A stretch of DNA of 49,492 nt, taken from contig JAEZLF010000151.1 in NCBI GenBank assembly GCA_023435925.1, positions 1-49,492 of the forward strand, in the 5' to 3' direction. Below the pieces are notes generated by a model. The model was given only the letters and a program-made list of their open reading frames with translations. It was not told where the DNA came from and searched no databases. Position 1 is the stretch's first letter. Each line of letters opens with the position of its first letter. Of the stretch, positions 1-7,945 are shown one piece after another. This DNA is from Bacillota bacterium. GTDB lineage: Bacteria; Bacillota; Clostridia; Acetivibrionales; DTU013. Made by a program: the position numbers and the translations under genes.

Positions 1-25
1 GAAAATTGAACATGTTTGATTTTGC

Positions 26-54
26 TTGACATAAGAGCTGAACTATGTTATTTT
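26..54 (+). promoter_or_regulatory. possible promoter of the GPH transporter gene
   Basis: A perfect TTGACA hexamer at 26-31 is followed after 17 bases by a weak TTATTT at 49-54. Two TATAAT-like stretches lie further down (93-98 and 103-108) without a well-spaced -35. The assignment is tentative. Confidence 0.3.
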
Positions 55-125
55 TCTACTGTAGAGGGGAAATATTGCAGTTTCTCTTCGAATATAATTT
101 AATATAATATTAGGAGGGGTATTCA

Positions 126-1538
126 ATGGCAGATGTTACCATTCCAGTCCCGGGAGCAAAAACCCCGGAAACGAAAACCACAAAAGGGCTGAGTAATAGC
201 CTAAAGTACTTTTTTGGTGTCGGTGATGCCGGATTCATACTAATGAGCAACATAGAAACCTTCTTCTTCATGACGTTCCTGACAGACGTAGCGGCATTTT
301 CAGCTATTGTAGCAGGAGCTATCAACTCAGTATTCAGTATCATCGATGCTTGCCTCTCCTGGATTTACGGCGGCATCCTCAACAGCACAAAGGCCAAAAG
401 GTGGGGCCGCTATCGTTCCTGGCTCATACTGACCCCTTGGATTGTTCCATTCCTCTATGCATTTCAATTTATTAGAGTAAGTGATAACGAATTATTATCT
501 GCAGTTATTATCGTTATTGCAGCCGTCGTCAGCCATGTAGTCTGGAATATCGGCTATGTTTCCAACATGACACTGGTCAGTGTCGTAGGGAAAAACCCCG
601 ATGAAAAAGCTACACTTGCATCTTCGCGTGCATCCTGGAATAATATAGGTGGTATAGCTTTCTCATACTTAGGCTTGCCCTTTGCTACCCTGCTTGCAGG
701 TTGGATTGGCGAATCCTACAAGTTCGCAGCTGCAGCTTTCTGTCTGGGTGTTCTCATGGTTGCCGGTTACTTTGCACACTTCAAGATGACCAATGGCTAC
801 GAGGAGCTTGAAGATGCCAATTCTGTAAAGCCAAGCAAACAGAAGGCTACTGTCAGGGAAATGTTTGTATCCCTTTTCCAGAATCCCCAGTTAATGATCC
901 TGATGCTCGCTGACCTTGCAAAATGGTGCGTTAAGTTTGTAACAGCTGCTTCCGCCATCTACTATTTCCGTGATGCAGTAGGCAAGCCGGGTCTCATGGC
1001 TCCCTATACCCTTTGCATCGGTATCGCCGCCGTTATCGGAGCATTCAGTCTCAGATATCTTGCCCAGAAGATCTCCAGCCGTACCGCAACCATTATCGCA
1101 TACATAGGTATGGCCGTCTTTATGATAGCTATTTACTTTGCATATGCCAATTCTACTTTAGTAATAGTACTTATGACCTGCGCAATGTTCTTCTATGGCA
1201 TTTCCTTTGCAGCATCTCAAGCACTTTACGCCGACACGGTTACATATGCTACCTGGAAGACCGGCAAGGATGCTTCAGGATGGATTATGGGTCTGCAGAA
1301 CCTGCCATTGAAGATCGCTGTCTTCTTACGCGGCGTCATCGTCTCTGCATGTCTCGTTTCCGTTGGATGGGTTTCCGGTGCTGCGTTGGATGAAGCCGGA
1401 CGTCAGGGTATGACTGTTGCTTTCGCATTAGTCCCCGGTATCTTCTGCATCGCTGGTGCACTCCTTATCATCTTCGGTTTCAAACTTACAAAAGAAAAGG
1501 TTACCAAGTACCAGGCTGAAATTAATGCACGCAGTTAG
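126..1538 (+). CDS. GPH-family (MelB-like) sugar/cation symporter
   Basis: This 470-residue polytopic membrane protein has about 12 hydrophobic segments and the layout of glycoside-pentoside-hexuronide:cation symporters of the major facilitator superfamily. The N-terminal half has the family's 'GDAGFI' first helix and a basic 'RWGRYRSWL' loop between helices 2 and 3, the usual R-x-G-R-(Y/R)-R-x-(W/P) signature. An AGGAGGGG ribosome site six bases before the ATG fixes the start. A hairpin after the stop suggests that it ends its own transcript. The substrate cannot be read from sequence. GPH proteins mostly move sugars or glycosides, but the genes downstream (URO-D-like protein, Car-like operon) leave open an aromatic or methylated compound. 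Family assignment is confident; substrate is unknown. Confidence 0.85.
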   Translation: MADVTIPVPGAKTPETKTTKGLSNSLKYFFGVGDAGFILMSNIETFFFMTFLTDVAAFSAIVAGAINSVFSIIDACLSWIYGGILNSTKAKRWGRYRSWLILTPWIVPFLYAFQFIRVSDNELLSAVIIVIAAVVSHVVWNIGYVSNMTLVSVVGKNPDEKATLASSRASWNNIGGIAFSYLGLPFATLLAGWIGESYKFAAAAFCLGVLMVAGYFAHFKMTNGYEELEDANSVKPSKQKATVREMFVSLFQNPQLMILMLADLAKWCVKFVTAASAIYYFRDAVGKPGLMAPYTLCIGIAAVIGAFSLRYLAQKISSRTATIIAYIGMAVFMIAIYFAYANSTLVIVLMTCAMFFYGISFAASQALYADTVTYATWKTGKDASGWIMGLQNLPLKIAVFLRGVIVSACLVSVGWVSGAALDEAGRQGMTVAFALVPGIFCIAGALLIIFGFKLTKEKVTKYQAEINARS

Positions 1539-1572
1539 TTTCTGATTATGTAAATAAAATAATATGTGATTG

Positions 1573-1602
1573 TGCACGGGTAGCCATAGTGCCACCCGTG
1601 CA
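1573..1602 (+). terminator. hairpin terminator after the GPH transporter
   Basis: TGCACGGGT at 1573-1581 pairs perfectly with ACCCGTGCA at 1594-1602 and is followed by ATTATTTG. The T-tract is short, so it may be a weak terminator or a processing hairpin. Confidence 0.5.
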
Positions 1603-1695
1603 ATTATTTGCGGAGTGTAACGAAATCGTGCTCTAAAATCGATGGGCCCGATAACCCTGAGATTTTCTATAAACAAAAATCAAAGGAGCCAAATT

Positions 1696-2706
1696 ATGCT
1701 TAGTCCAAGAGTAAATTTTATTGAGACTTTAAAGAAGGATGGTCATCCGGACCGTTTGGTTAACCAGTATGGCCCTTGTGTATTTTTTCCGCCTAATCCC
1801 GTGGCTGCATACGCAAGAGGTAACCGCTACAAGGGCATGCCGCCTACCAAGGATAAGTGGGGTACTACAATTTTGTGGCCGGAATCACAGTTTGCCGCTA
1901 TGCCTCACATCACTCAAGACGATAAGGTTATTAAAGATATTACCACTTGGCGTGATACTACAATCATTCCGGATTTAATAGGCAACTGTTCGAAGCCGGA
2001 GCTTTGGGAGCCTACACTGGAAGCGGCTTCAAAAATCGACCGTGAAAATAACCTGCTGATGGCTTTTATGCCTACAGGGGTCTTTGAACAGCTCCATTTC
2101 CTAATGGGCTTTGAGGATACTCTTGCAAACTTCCTTATTGAACCGGAAGCCATGCACGATTTATGTAATGCTATTGGCGAATACCGTTATGATTACATGA
2201 AGCTCATTGTTGACAATTTGAAGCCGGATGTTATGCTTTCACATGATGATTGGGGCAGCAAAACCAATCTCTTTATGAGCCCGGACACCTGGCGCGAGTT
2301 TATTAAGCCGCAGTACGTAAAGACCTATCAGTATTTGCATGATAAGGGCGTTATTGTGATGCATCACGCCGACTCATTCTTAGAGCCTATTGTTGAGGAT
2401 ATGGTCGAACTGAAAATCGATATCTGGCAGGGTGTTCTCCCTCAGAATAATATTCCGGCAATCCAGAAAAAGCTTGACGGAAGAATGGCTCTTATGGGCG
2501 GAATCGACGCTGCCATTGTCGATCAAAAGGACTCAACGGAGGAAGACATTCGTAAGGAAACAAGAAGAGTGTGTACCGAATATGCCGGAGCCGGCAATTT
2601 TATTCCCTGTATTACCTACGGTGCACCTGGTACTATTTATCCACAGTGTAATGATTTCATAACCGATGAAATCAACAAGTATAACAAGGAAGTCTATGGT
2701 ATTTAA
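1696..2706 (+). CDS. uroporphyrinogen decarboxylase (URO-D) fold, methyltransferase-like protein
   Basis: The 336-residue protein has the TIM-barrel pattern of the URO-D/MtaA/CmuA superfamily, whose non-heme members move methyl groups between corrinoid proteins, thiols and substrates. I start it at ATG 1696, eight bases after AAAGGAG; an in-frame ATG 54 bases upstream has no ribosome site. Visible landmarks are 'LSHDDWGSK' mid-protein, the late 'MGGID' strand and 'PCITYGAPGTIYP' near the C-terminus. In MtaA-type enzymes zinc is held by an H-x-C motif plus a distant Cys. Here the first motif reads His223-His224-Ala225-Asp226, so the near Cys is missing, while Cys305 is present at the distal position. 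It may use different ligands or not be a zinc methyltransferase. No corrinoid protein is encoded nearby. A real haem-pathway HemE is unlikely because no other hem genes are present. Confidence 0.75.
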   Translation: MLSPRVNFIETLKKDGHPDRLVNQYGPCVFFPPNPVAAYARGNRYKGMPPTKDKWGTTILWPESQFAAMPHITQDDKVIKDITTWRDTTIIPDLIGNCSKPELWEPTLEAASKIDRENNLLMAFMPTGVFEQLHFLMGFEDTLANFLIEPEAMHDLCNAIGEYRYDYMKLIVDNLKPDVMLSHDDWGSKTNLFMSPDTWREFIKPQYVKTYQYLHDKGVIVMHHADSFLEPIVEDMVELKIDIWQGVLPQNNIPAIQKKLDGRMALMGGIDAAIVDQKDSTEEDIRKETRRVCTEYAGAGNFIPCITYGAPGTIYPQCNDFITDEINKYNKEVYGI

Positions 2707-2718
2707 AGGATGTATTTC

Positions 2719-2762
2719 AATGCGGTTGCACATATGAAGTATCTTCTATGTCCAACCGCATT
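2719..2762. terminator. long nested hairpin between the URO-D and NAT genes
   Basis: AATGCGGTTG (2719-2728) pairs perfectly with CAACCGCATT (2753-2762). Inside, ACATA/TATGT and GAAG/CTTC extend the stem to nearly 20 pairs around a TAT loop. It is not followed by a clear T-run, so it could be a terminator, an mRNA-stabilising hairpin or a protein site. Confidence 0.45.
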
Positions 2763-2785
2763 CATATAAATAGGGAGAATAGCCT

Positions 2786-3574
2786 GTGTTTGATGATTTG
2801 TATCAACCATTACCCGATTTTCAAAGATACTTGAACAGAATCGGCTTTGCAGATGATATATCCAGCAATTATGAAACATTGGATGCTTTGGTCAACGCCC
2901 ATTTGCGCTCTGTTCCATTTGAAAATCTGGATATTTTTGATTATCATCGTGAGATTTCCTTGGGTATACCGGATCTCTTTAATAAAATTGTTATTAATAA
3001 ACGTGGCGGATATTGTTTTGAGTTAAACGGCTTGTTTATGAGCTTGCTTCAAGCTTTGGGATTCCAGTGCCATGCCATAGCTGCCAGAGTATTATGGAAT
3101 AAGGATTATTTCCCCCCTCTTTCCCATCGGGCAACCATTATCACACTAGAAAACCGGCTCTGTTTTTGTGATGTAGGCTTTGGCGGACCGTGCCCCGGAT
3201 TAATATATCTCAACGAACCCGGTATCCAGATCATAAACGGACTACCTTATCTGTTTGAAAGAGGCGAACACACCACCACGCTGTTTACATACATCAATGA
3301 TAAAAAAGTACCATTGCTCATGTTTTCTGAGCTCCCCTGTGACCCAGTGGATTTTATTACACTGAATGAGTATTTTTCTAAGAACAGTAACTCCTACTTC
3401 AGAAGCAAGAGAATTGTGAATCTTCGTACAGAAGATGGAAGTAAATCTATTGACGGTAACATTTTTACAGATCGCCGGGGTGAGTATTGCGAGAAGAGTA
3501 TTCTGAATACCGATGACAATATAGCAAATGCATTGGACAAGCATTTTGGCATCTATATCGACATACGATTATAA
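2786..3574 (+). CDS. arylamine N-acetyltransferase (NAT) family protein
   Basis: The protein (262 residues, GTG start nine bases after GGGAG) has the cysteine-protease-like NAT fold. The catalytic triad is visible: Cys77 in 'RGGYCFELN', His114 in 'PLSHRATI' and Asp129 in 'CDVGFGG'. The 'VPFENLDI' segment near residue 43 is another family hallmark. NAT enzymes move an acyl group from acetyl-CoA or a related acyl-CoA to an aromatic amine, hydrazine or hydroxylamine. The length is typical of bacterial NATs. It lies just upstream of a CoA-based operon probably acting on unsaturated acids, so an acyl-CoA donor other than acetyl-CoA is possible. A 200-base gap with several hairpins separates it from the CoA-transferase, so co-transcription is uncertain. 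Confidence 0.88.
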   Translation: MFDDLYQPLPDFQRYLNRIGFADDISSNYETLDALVNAHLRSVPFENLDIFDYHREISLGIPDLFNKIVINKRGGYCFELNGLFMSLLQALGFQCHAIAARVLWNKDYFPPLSHRATIITLENRLCFCDVGFGGPCPGLIYLNEPGIQIINGLPYLFERGEHTTTLFTYINDKKVPLLMFSELPCDPVDFITLNEYFSKNSNSYFRSKRIVNLRTEDGSKSIDGNIFTDRRGEYCEKSILNTDDNIANALDKHFGIYIDIRL

Positions 3575-3615
3575 CGAGGCCAAAGGCGCCCCCACTCAGG
3601 ATGCATGGGCGAGCA

Positions 3616-3735
3616 GATGACGAAGTCATCAACAACCGACGTTGTTCAAACGCCACGTTTAGGCGTGGCGTACAAAGTAAAGCGTAGGCGAATTCATTTT
3701 GCCCACAGCGATGGGGTATAGGGGCTAGTCCCCAT
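3616..3735 (+). other. intergenic run of four small perfect hairpins
   Basis: Between the NAT gene and the CoA-transferase gene lie GATGAC/GTCATC (3616-3630), AACAAC/GTTGTT (3631-3646), ACGCCACG/CGTGGCGT (3650-3671) and ATGGGG/CCCCAT (3711-3735). The stretch looks richer in GC than its surroundings and contains no ORF. It could be a structured leader RNA, a small mobile repeat or an integration scar. I recognise no known riboswitch class. Confidence 0.45.
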
Positions 3736-3790
3736 TGGAAATTGAAGATGCATGATAGACATCGACAAATATCATATTGGAGGTAGGTAT

Positions 3791-5341
3791 ATGTCAAAAT
3801 TTATTACCGCACAAAAAGCTGCACAGCTTATACCGGATGGCGCTACCGTAGGCGTAGCAGGAATGGGCCTTTCCGGTTGGGCAGAAGAGATTGCCTGTGC
3901 CATTGCGGATCGTTTTAAAGAAACAGGTCATCCATGTAATTTAACATTAAAGCAAGGTAGTGCAATGGGGGACTGGAAGGAAAGAGGAGTAACCAGACTT
4001 GGTTATGAGGGACTTATCACACATTGGTCCGCTGCACATATCGGATCGGCGTTTACTTTAAACGAGCTTGTCAGACAAAACAAGATTCACTGTCACTGCC
4101 TACCGCAAGGTGTCATTGTCAACCTGTGGCGTGAAATTGCCGCCGGGCGTCCCGGCCTGATTACAAAGGTAGGTTTGGGTACCTTTGTCGATCCACGTGT
4201 AGAAGGCGGAAAAATGAATGAAGTCACAACGGAGGATTTGGTCGAAGTGGTGAACTTCGCAGGAGAAGAATATCTGTTCTATAAAAGCTTTCCTTTGAAT
4301 GTCGCTTTACTGCGCGGCACTACTGCGGATGAAAACGGTAATATTACCTTTGAGCATGAGAGTGTCATCAACGAAGGTCTGGCGGTGGCGCAAGCAGCGA
4401 AGAATAGCGGCGGTATTGTCATTGTACAGGTTGAATACGCAACAAAAAAAGGTACTATGAACCCAAAGGAAGTCAAAATTCCCGGAATTTTAGTAGATTA
4501 TGTAGTCGTGGCCACTGACAAGAACGCTTGTTGGCAAGCGGAAGGTGTTTACTTTGAACCTGCATTTTCAGGTCAGATTAAAAAGCCATTGAATGCATTA
4601 CCAAAACTTGATTTATCAGATCGGAAGGTAATTTGCCGCCGTTGCGCGCAGGAGCTTGGAAAGGGAAACGTCGTTAACCTTGGTGTTGGCATTCCTGCAG
4701 ATGTTGCGCTGATTGTAGCCGAGGAGGGCTTTACAGATGAAATCACTCTGACAGCGGAATCCGGCGCAGTTGGAGGTGTACCCTCAGCTCTTCCCAACTT
4801 TGGCAGCAGTTACAATCTGGAAGCTACTATGGAGCACGGCGCCATGTTCGATCTCATTGATGGAGGCGGTCTCGATGTTACCTGTTTGGGCCTGGCACAG
4901 GCGGATGAGCAGGGCAACCTTAATGTCAGTAAGTTCGGCACACGTCTTTCCGGTCCCGGCGGCTTTATCAACATTACGCAAAGCGCTAAGAAAGTTGTGT
5001 TCTGCGGAAACTTTATGGCAAAAAGTGAAGTGGCAGTCGAAGATGGAAAGCTTAAGGTTGTGAGCGAGGGTAAAGGCAAGAAGTTTGTTAGACAAGTAGA
5101 GCAGATTACTTTCAGCGGGAAATATGCAAAGCCCGATCAGGAAATTTTATATGTGACCGAGCGCTGTGTGTTCAAATTGATCAACGGCAAAATGACATTG
5201 ATTGAGATTGCACCTGGGATAGACCTTGAAAAGGATATCCTTGCAAATATGGACTTTACCCCGGAGATCTCAGCGGACTTGAAGCAAATGGACGCAGGGC
5301 TGTTTCAAGAAGCCTGGGGCGGTCTGGATGAAATTCTATAA
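3791..5341 (+). CDS. family I acyl-CoA:carboxylate CoA-transferase (CarA/Pct-like)
   Basis: The 516-residue protein fuses the alpha and beta parts of a family I CoA-transferase, as in propionate CoA-transferase and A. woodii CarA (hydrocaffeoyl-CoA:caffeate CoA-transferase). The glutamate that forms the CoA-thioester intermediate is Glu323 in 'TLTAESGAVGG'; 'GVGIPADVA' lies about 35 residues before it. An alternative ATG 39 bases upstream was rejected because GGAGGTAGGT precedes ATG 3791. The expected role is to swap CoA from the reduced product acyl-CoA onto the incoming unsaturated acid, saving ATP after the first activation. It is the first gene of a run ending with etfA. The actual acids cannot be read from sequence; short-chain acids (propionate or acrylate) remain an alternative to phenylacrylates. 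Confidence 0.85.
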   Translation: MSKFITAQKAAQLIPDGATVGVAGMGLSGWAEEIACAIADRFKETGHPCNLTLKQGSAMGDWKERGVTRLGYEGLITHWSAAHIGSAFTLNELVRQNKIHCHCLPQGVIVNLWREIAAGRPGLITKVGLGTFVDPRVEGGKMNEVTTEDLVEVVNFAGEEYLFYKSFPLNVALLRGTTADENGNITFEHESVINEGLAVAQAAKNSGGIVIVQVEYATKKGTMNPKEVKIPGILVDYVVVATDKNACWQAEGVYFEPAFSGQIKKPLNALPKLDLSDRKVICRRCAQELGKGNVVNLGVGIPADVALIVAEEGFTDEITLTAESGAVGGVPSALPNFGSSYNLEATMEHGAMFDLIDGGGLDVTCLGLAQADEQGNLNVSKFGTRLSGPGGFINITQSAKKVVFCGNFMAKSEVAVEDGKLKVVSEGKGKKFVRQVEQITFSGKYAKPDQEILYVTERCVFKLINGKMTLIEIAPGIDLEKDILANMDFTPEISADLKQMDAGLFQEAWGGLDEIL

Positions 5342-5450
5342 TAAGATGTTATAAAAGCGATCCCCCAAAACTGCACGGAGACACCGCAGAATGTTGGCTG
5401 CACATTATTAAAACATAATGAAACCACATATTTTAAGGAGGTGGATGATT

Positions 5451-6287
5451 GTGGATAACAAAACAGATCATGGGGTTATTTTAAATGCTTTATTAAAAGT
5501 AGTTCCATATCTACCACAGTTGTTTGATAATGAAGTGTCCATAAGTGTAGCAAACACGGAATTTTTTCTGGTGAATCTAGCGTGTGAAAGCCTTCCGATA
5601 AGGGGGAAATATGGAGATCCAATACCTGCGGGGGGAGCAGCGCAGGTAGCAATCACTACAGGAAATGTTGTGATTAAAGAGGTGCCTGCGCATATATATG
5701 GAGTTCCCTTTCGATCTTATGCAGTACCGGTGAAAAATGAAGACGGTACTGTTGCGGGCGTACTGCTTATTGCAAAAAGCCTTGAAAGAGGCAAAGAAGT
5801 ACTGAAAATATCAGAGGCACTCTCCGAAGCGATTCGGCAAATAACAGGTGCGATAAGTTCACTTACAGAAGATGTGCAAACAATGTTAAATTTAAACGCA
5901 GATATCATATCCACCATTAAAAAAGCCAGTGAAGATACAAAAGGCACAGGTGATGTATTGAGCTTTGTCCAGAAAGTTTCTTCAAAAACAAACCTTCTGG
6001 GACTCAATGCGTCTATTGAAGCGTCAAAAGCCGGAAATTTCGGCAGTGGTTTCAATGTAATTGCGCAGGAAATTCGAAAGCTTTCAGGCACTGTATCGGA
6101 TTCCGTTAAGGATATTGGCGATATACTGAAAAATATTACACAATCTGTGCAACGTGTTTCTGACAAAATGACTGAAGCAAGTACTTCATTTGAAAATCAG
6201 TCAGCTGCAATTGAAGAAATAGCTGCATCCATGCAGGAACTGAGTTCTACGGCTCAAATACTGGAAACGATGTCAAGAGAACTGTAG
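5451..6287 (+). CDS. soluble methyl-accepting-type signalling protein
   Basis: The 278-residue cytoplasmic protein has no membrane segment. Residues about 1-120 form a small alpha/beta ligand-binding-like domain ('AGGAAQVAITTGNVV', 'YAVPVKNEDGTVAGVLLIAKS') that resembles a PAS/GAF-like sensor. The rest is a helical MCP signalling region whose hairpin tip reads 'KTNLLGLNASIEASKAG', a variant of the canonical 'QTNLLALNAAIEAARAG'. I start at GTG 5451, nine bases after AGGAGG; the ATG at 5445 is only three bases from it. It sits inside the Car-like operon between the CoA-transferase and acyl-CoA synthetase genes, where A. woodii has no such gene. It probably reports a cytosolic metabolite or redox state to a chemotaxis array; the ligand is unknown. 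Confidence 0.75.
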   Translation: MDNKTDHGVILNALLKVVPYLPQLFDNEVSISVANTEFFLVNLACESLPIRGKYGDPIPAGGAAQVAITTGNVVIKEVPAHIYGVPFRSYAVPVKNEDGTVAGVLLIAKSLERGKEVLKISEALSEAIRQITGAISSLTEDVQTMLNLNADIISTIKKASEDTKGTGDVLSFVQKVSSKTNLLGLNASIEASKAGNFGSGFNVIAQEIRKLSGTVSDSVKDIGDILKNITQSVQRVSDKMTEASTSFENQSAAIEEIAASMQELSSTAQILETMSREL

Positions 6288-6323
6288 GTGGAAGCAGCAA
6301 AGTATTAAAGGACGGTATTTGAT

Positions 6324-7943
6324 ATGGCTCTAGTAAGCATAACAATTCCGGAGTTTTTTTCACAGAGGGTAAGAGAAACGCCGGATAAGACCGCTATGGT
6401 ATTTGAGGATATCAGCTATACATGGATGGAGCTCCAACAGCTTTCAAACCAATGGGCGATTTATTTCAGAAAGCAGGGAATACAAAAAGGGACACATGTA
6501 GGCATTTGGAGTTCAAATACTCCCGAGTGGCTGCTTTCTTTTCTTGCTTTAGCCGGCCTGGGAGCGGTATCGGTTTTATTCGGTCCTCAGAATAAAGAAC
6601 AAGAGCTGGAGCAATTGCTGCGTTACTCAGATATTGAATATCTGTGTTATGGAGATGGATTTAAAGAAGTTGACTTCCAGAGGGTTATTGAGCAAATCAG
6701 TATAAAAGGTCTTCCAAAGCTTAAAGGCTTTCTCCCAATAGGCCATAGAATTCATATCAATGAGCATATTACAGCATTGGAACAGCAATCGGCAGCTGTG
6801 CAAAGTGCTCTCGAATACGAAAAGGAATTGGAGCAAGCGGACACACTGGTAAAGCCTGAGGATGTTCTAAGTATTCTTTTTACATCAGGGACTACCTCCA
6901 CTGCAAAGGGTGTACTGGTCAGCCATGTTGCCTTTGTAAATATCGCATTGGAAGTTACGCGACAAATGCGCTGGAACGAAGAGGACAAAGTGTGTATGTC
7001 TTTGCCGTTACACCACAACTTTGGGCTGGCAACGGGGCTTTTGGCCAGTATCTCGGCAGGTAGCTGCATATACCTGTTGGAATGCCCCAGGACCATTCAT
7101 ATTATGGAATGTATTGATAAGTATGCCTGCACCGTCTTAAATGGGGTGCCTACCACATTTCTTGCAATGGTACGGAGTACACGGCGGAGGGAGTTTGATC
7201 TGTCTTCTTTGAAATCAGGAATCATCGGAGGTTCATCCATCCGCCCTGAGGAGTATTTGGAGATATGCAATAATATCGGCATTGATAAATTGCAGATGTC
7301 TTATGGACAGGCAGAGGCTACTTCCAGCATTTCATTTAATGATTATGATGAAAGTCTGGAGAAAAAATCCGTATCAGTTGGAAAAGCGATAGAAAATCTG
7401 GAGATTCAAATAGGTTCCTTGAACTCGCCCCGACGGCTTCATGCAGGAGAAGAGGGAGAAATCCTGATTAAAGGCTATAATGTCATGCTCGGATATTATA
7501 AGGAGCCTGAGAAAACAAAACAGGTAATTGATGAGGATGGCTGGCTACATACCGGGGATCTGGGCTTTATTGACAATGATGGGGATTTACATATCACAGG
7601 AAGAATCCGGGAGATTATTATACGATGTGGAGAAAACATCTCCCCCTGTGAAATTGAAGATCGTATTTACAAATATCCAGGAGTGTATTGTGTTAAGGTG
7701 ATTGGAATATTGGAGGAGGTTACCCAGGAGGAAATCGTCGCATGTATTATTCCAAAAGCAGGAGTAACGATCGATGAGCAGGAACTGAGGAAATATCTGT
7801 GCGAACATTTGTCAGATTTCAAGGTTCCCAAATATATTGTACAAATGAAGAAATTTCCGATTACTATGAGTGGAAAGATTTTATTAAGGGATTTGGAAGA
7901 GCAGGTAGCAAAAATACTAAAAAATAAAAGCCAGGAGGAGTAA
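6324..7943 (+). CDS. AMP-forming acyl-CoA synthetase (CarB/CaiC-like)
   Basis: This 539-residue member of the ANL superfamily activates a carboxylic acid through an acyl-AMP to its CoA thioester. The phosphate-binding loop at residues 187-196 reads 'TSGTTSTAKG', with Ser-Thr-Ala where most relatives have Gly-x-Pro. Further marks are 'YGQAEATSS', 'GWLHTGDLGFID' with the ribose-binding Asp, the hinge region 'GRIREIIIRCGENISPCEIE' and the C-terminal catalytic Lys518 in 'MSGKILL'. No signal peptide is present. Its place beside a CoA-transferase and an Etf-linked dehydrogenase matches CarB of A. woodii, which provides the priming acyl-CoA. CaiC (carnitine) is a related alternative. The stop lies two bases before the next gene's start, so the two are translationally linked. 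Confidence 0.87.
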   Translation: MALVSITIPEFFSQRVRETPDKTAMVFEDISYTWMELQQLSNQWAIYFRKQGIQKGTHVGIWSSNTPEWLLSFLALAGLGAVSVLFGPQNKEQELEQLLRYSDIEYLCYGDGFKEVDFQRVIEQISIKGLPKLKGFLPIGHRIHINEHITALEQQSAAVQSALEYEKELEQADTLVKPEDVLSILFTSGTTSTAKGVLVSHVAFVNIALEVTRQMRWNEEDKVCMSLPLHHNFGLATGLLASISAGSCIYLLECPRTIHIMECIDKYACTVLNGVPTTFLAMVRSTRRREFDLSSLKSGIIGGSSIRPEEYLEICNNIGIDKLQMSYGQAEATSSISFNDYDESLEKKSVSVGKAIENLEIQIGSLNSPRRLHAGEEGEILIKGYNVMLGYYKEPEKTKQVIDEDGWLHTGDLGFIDNDGDLHITGRIREIIIRCGENISPCEIEDRIYKYPGVYCVKVIGILEEVTQEEIVACIIPKAGVTIDEQELRKYLCEHLSDFKVPKYIVQMKKFPITMSGKILLRDLEEQVAKILKNKSQEE

Positions 7944-7945
7944 GA

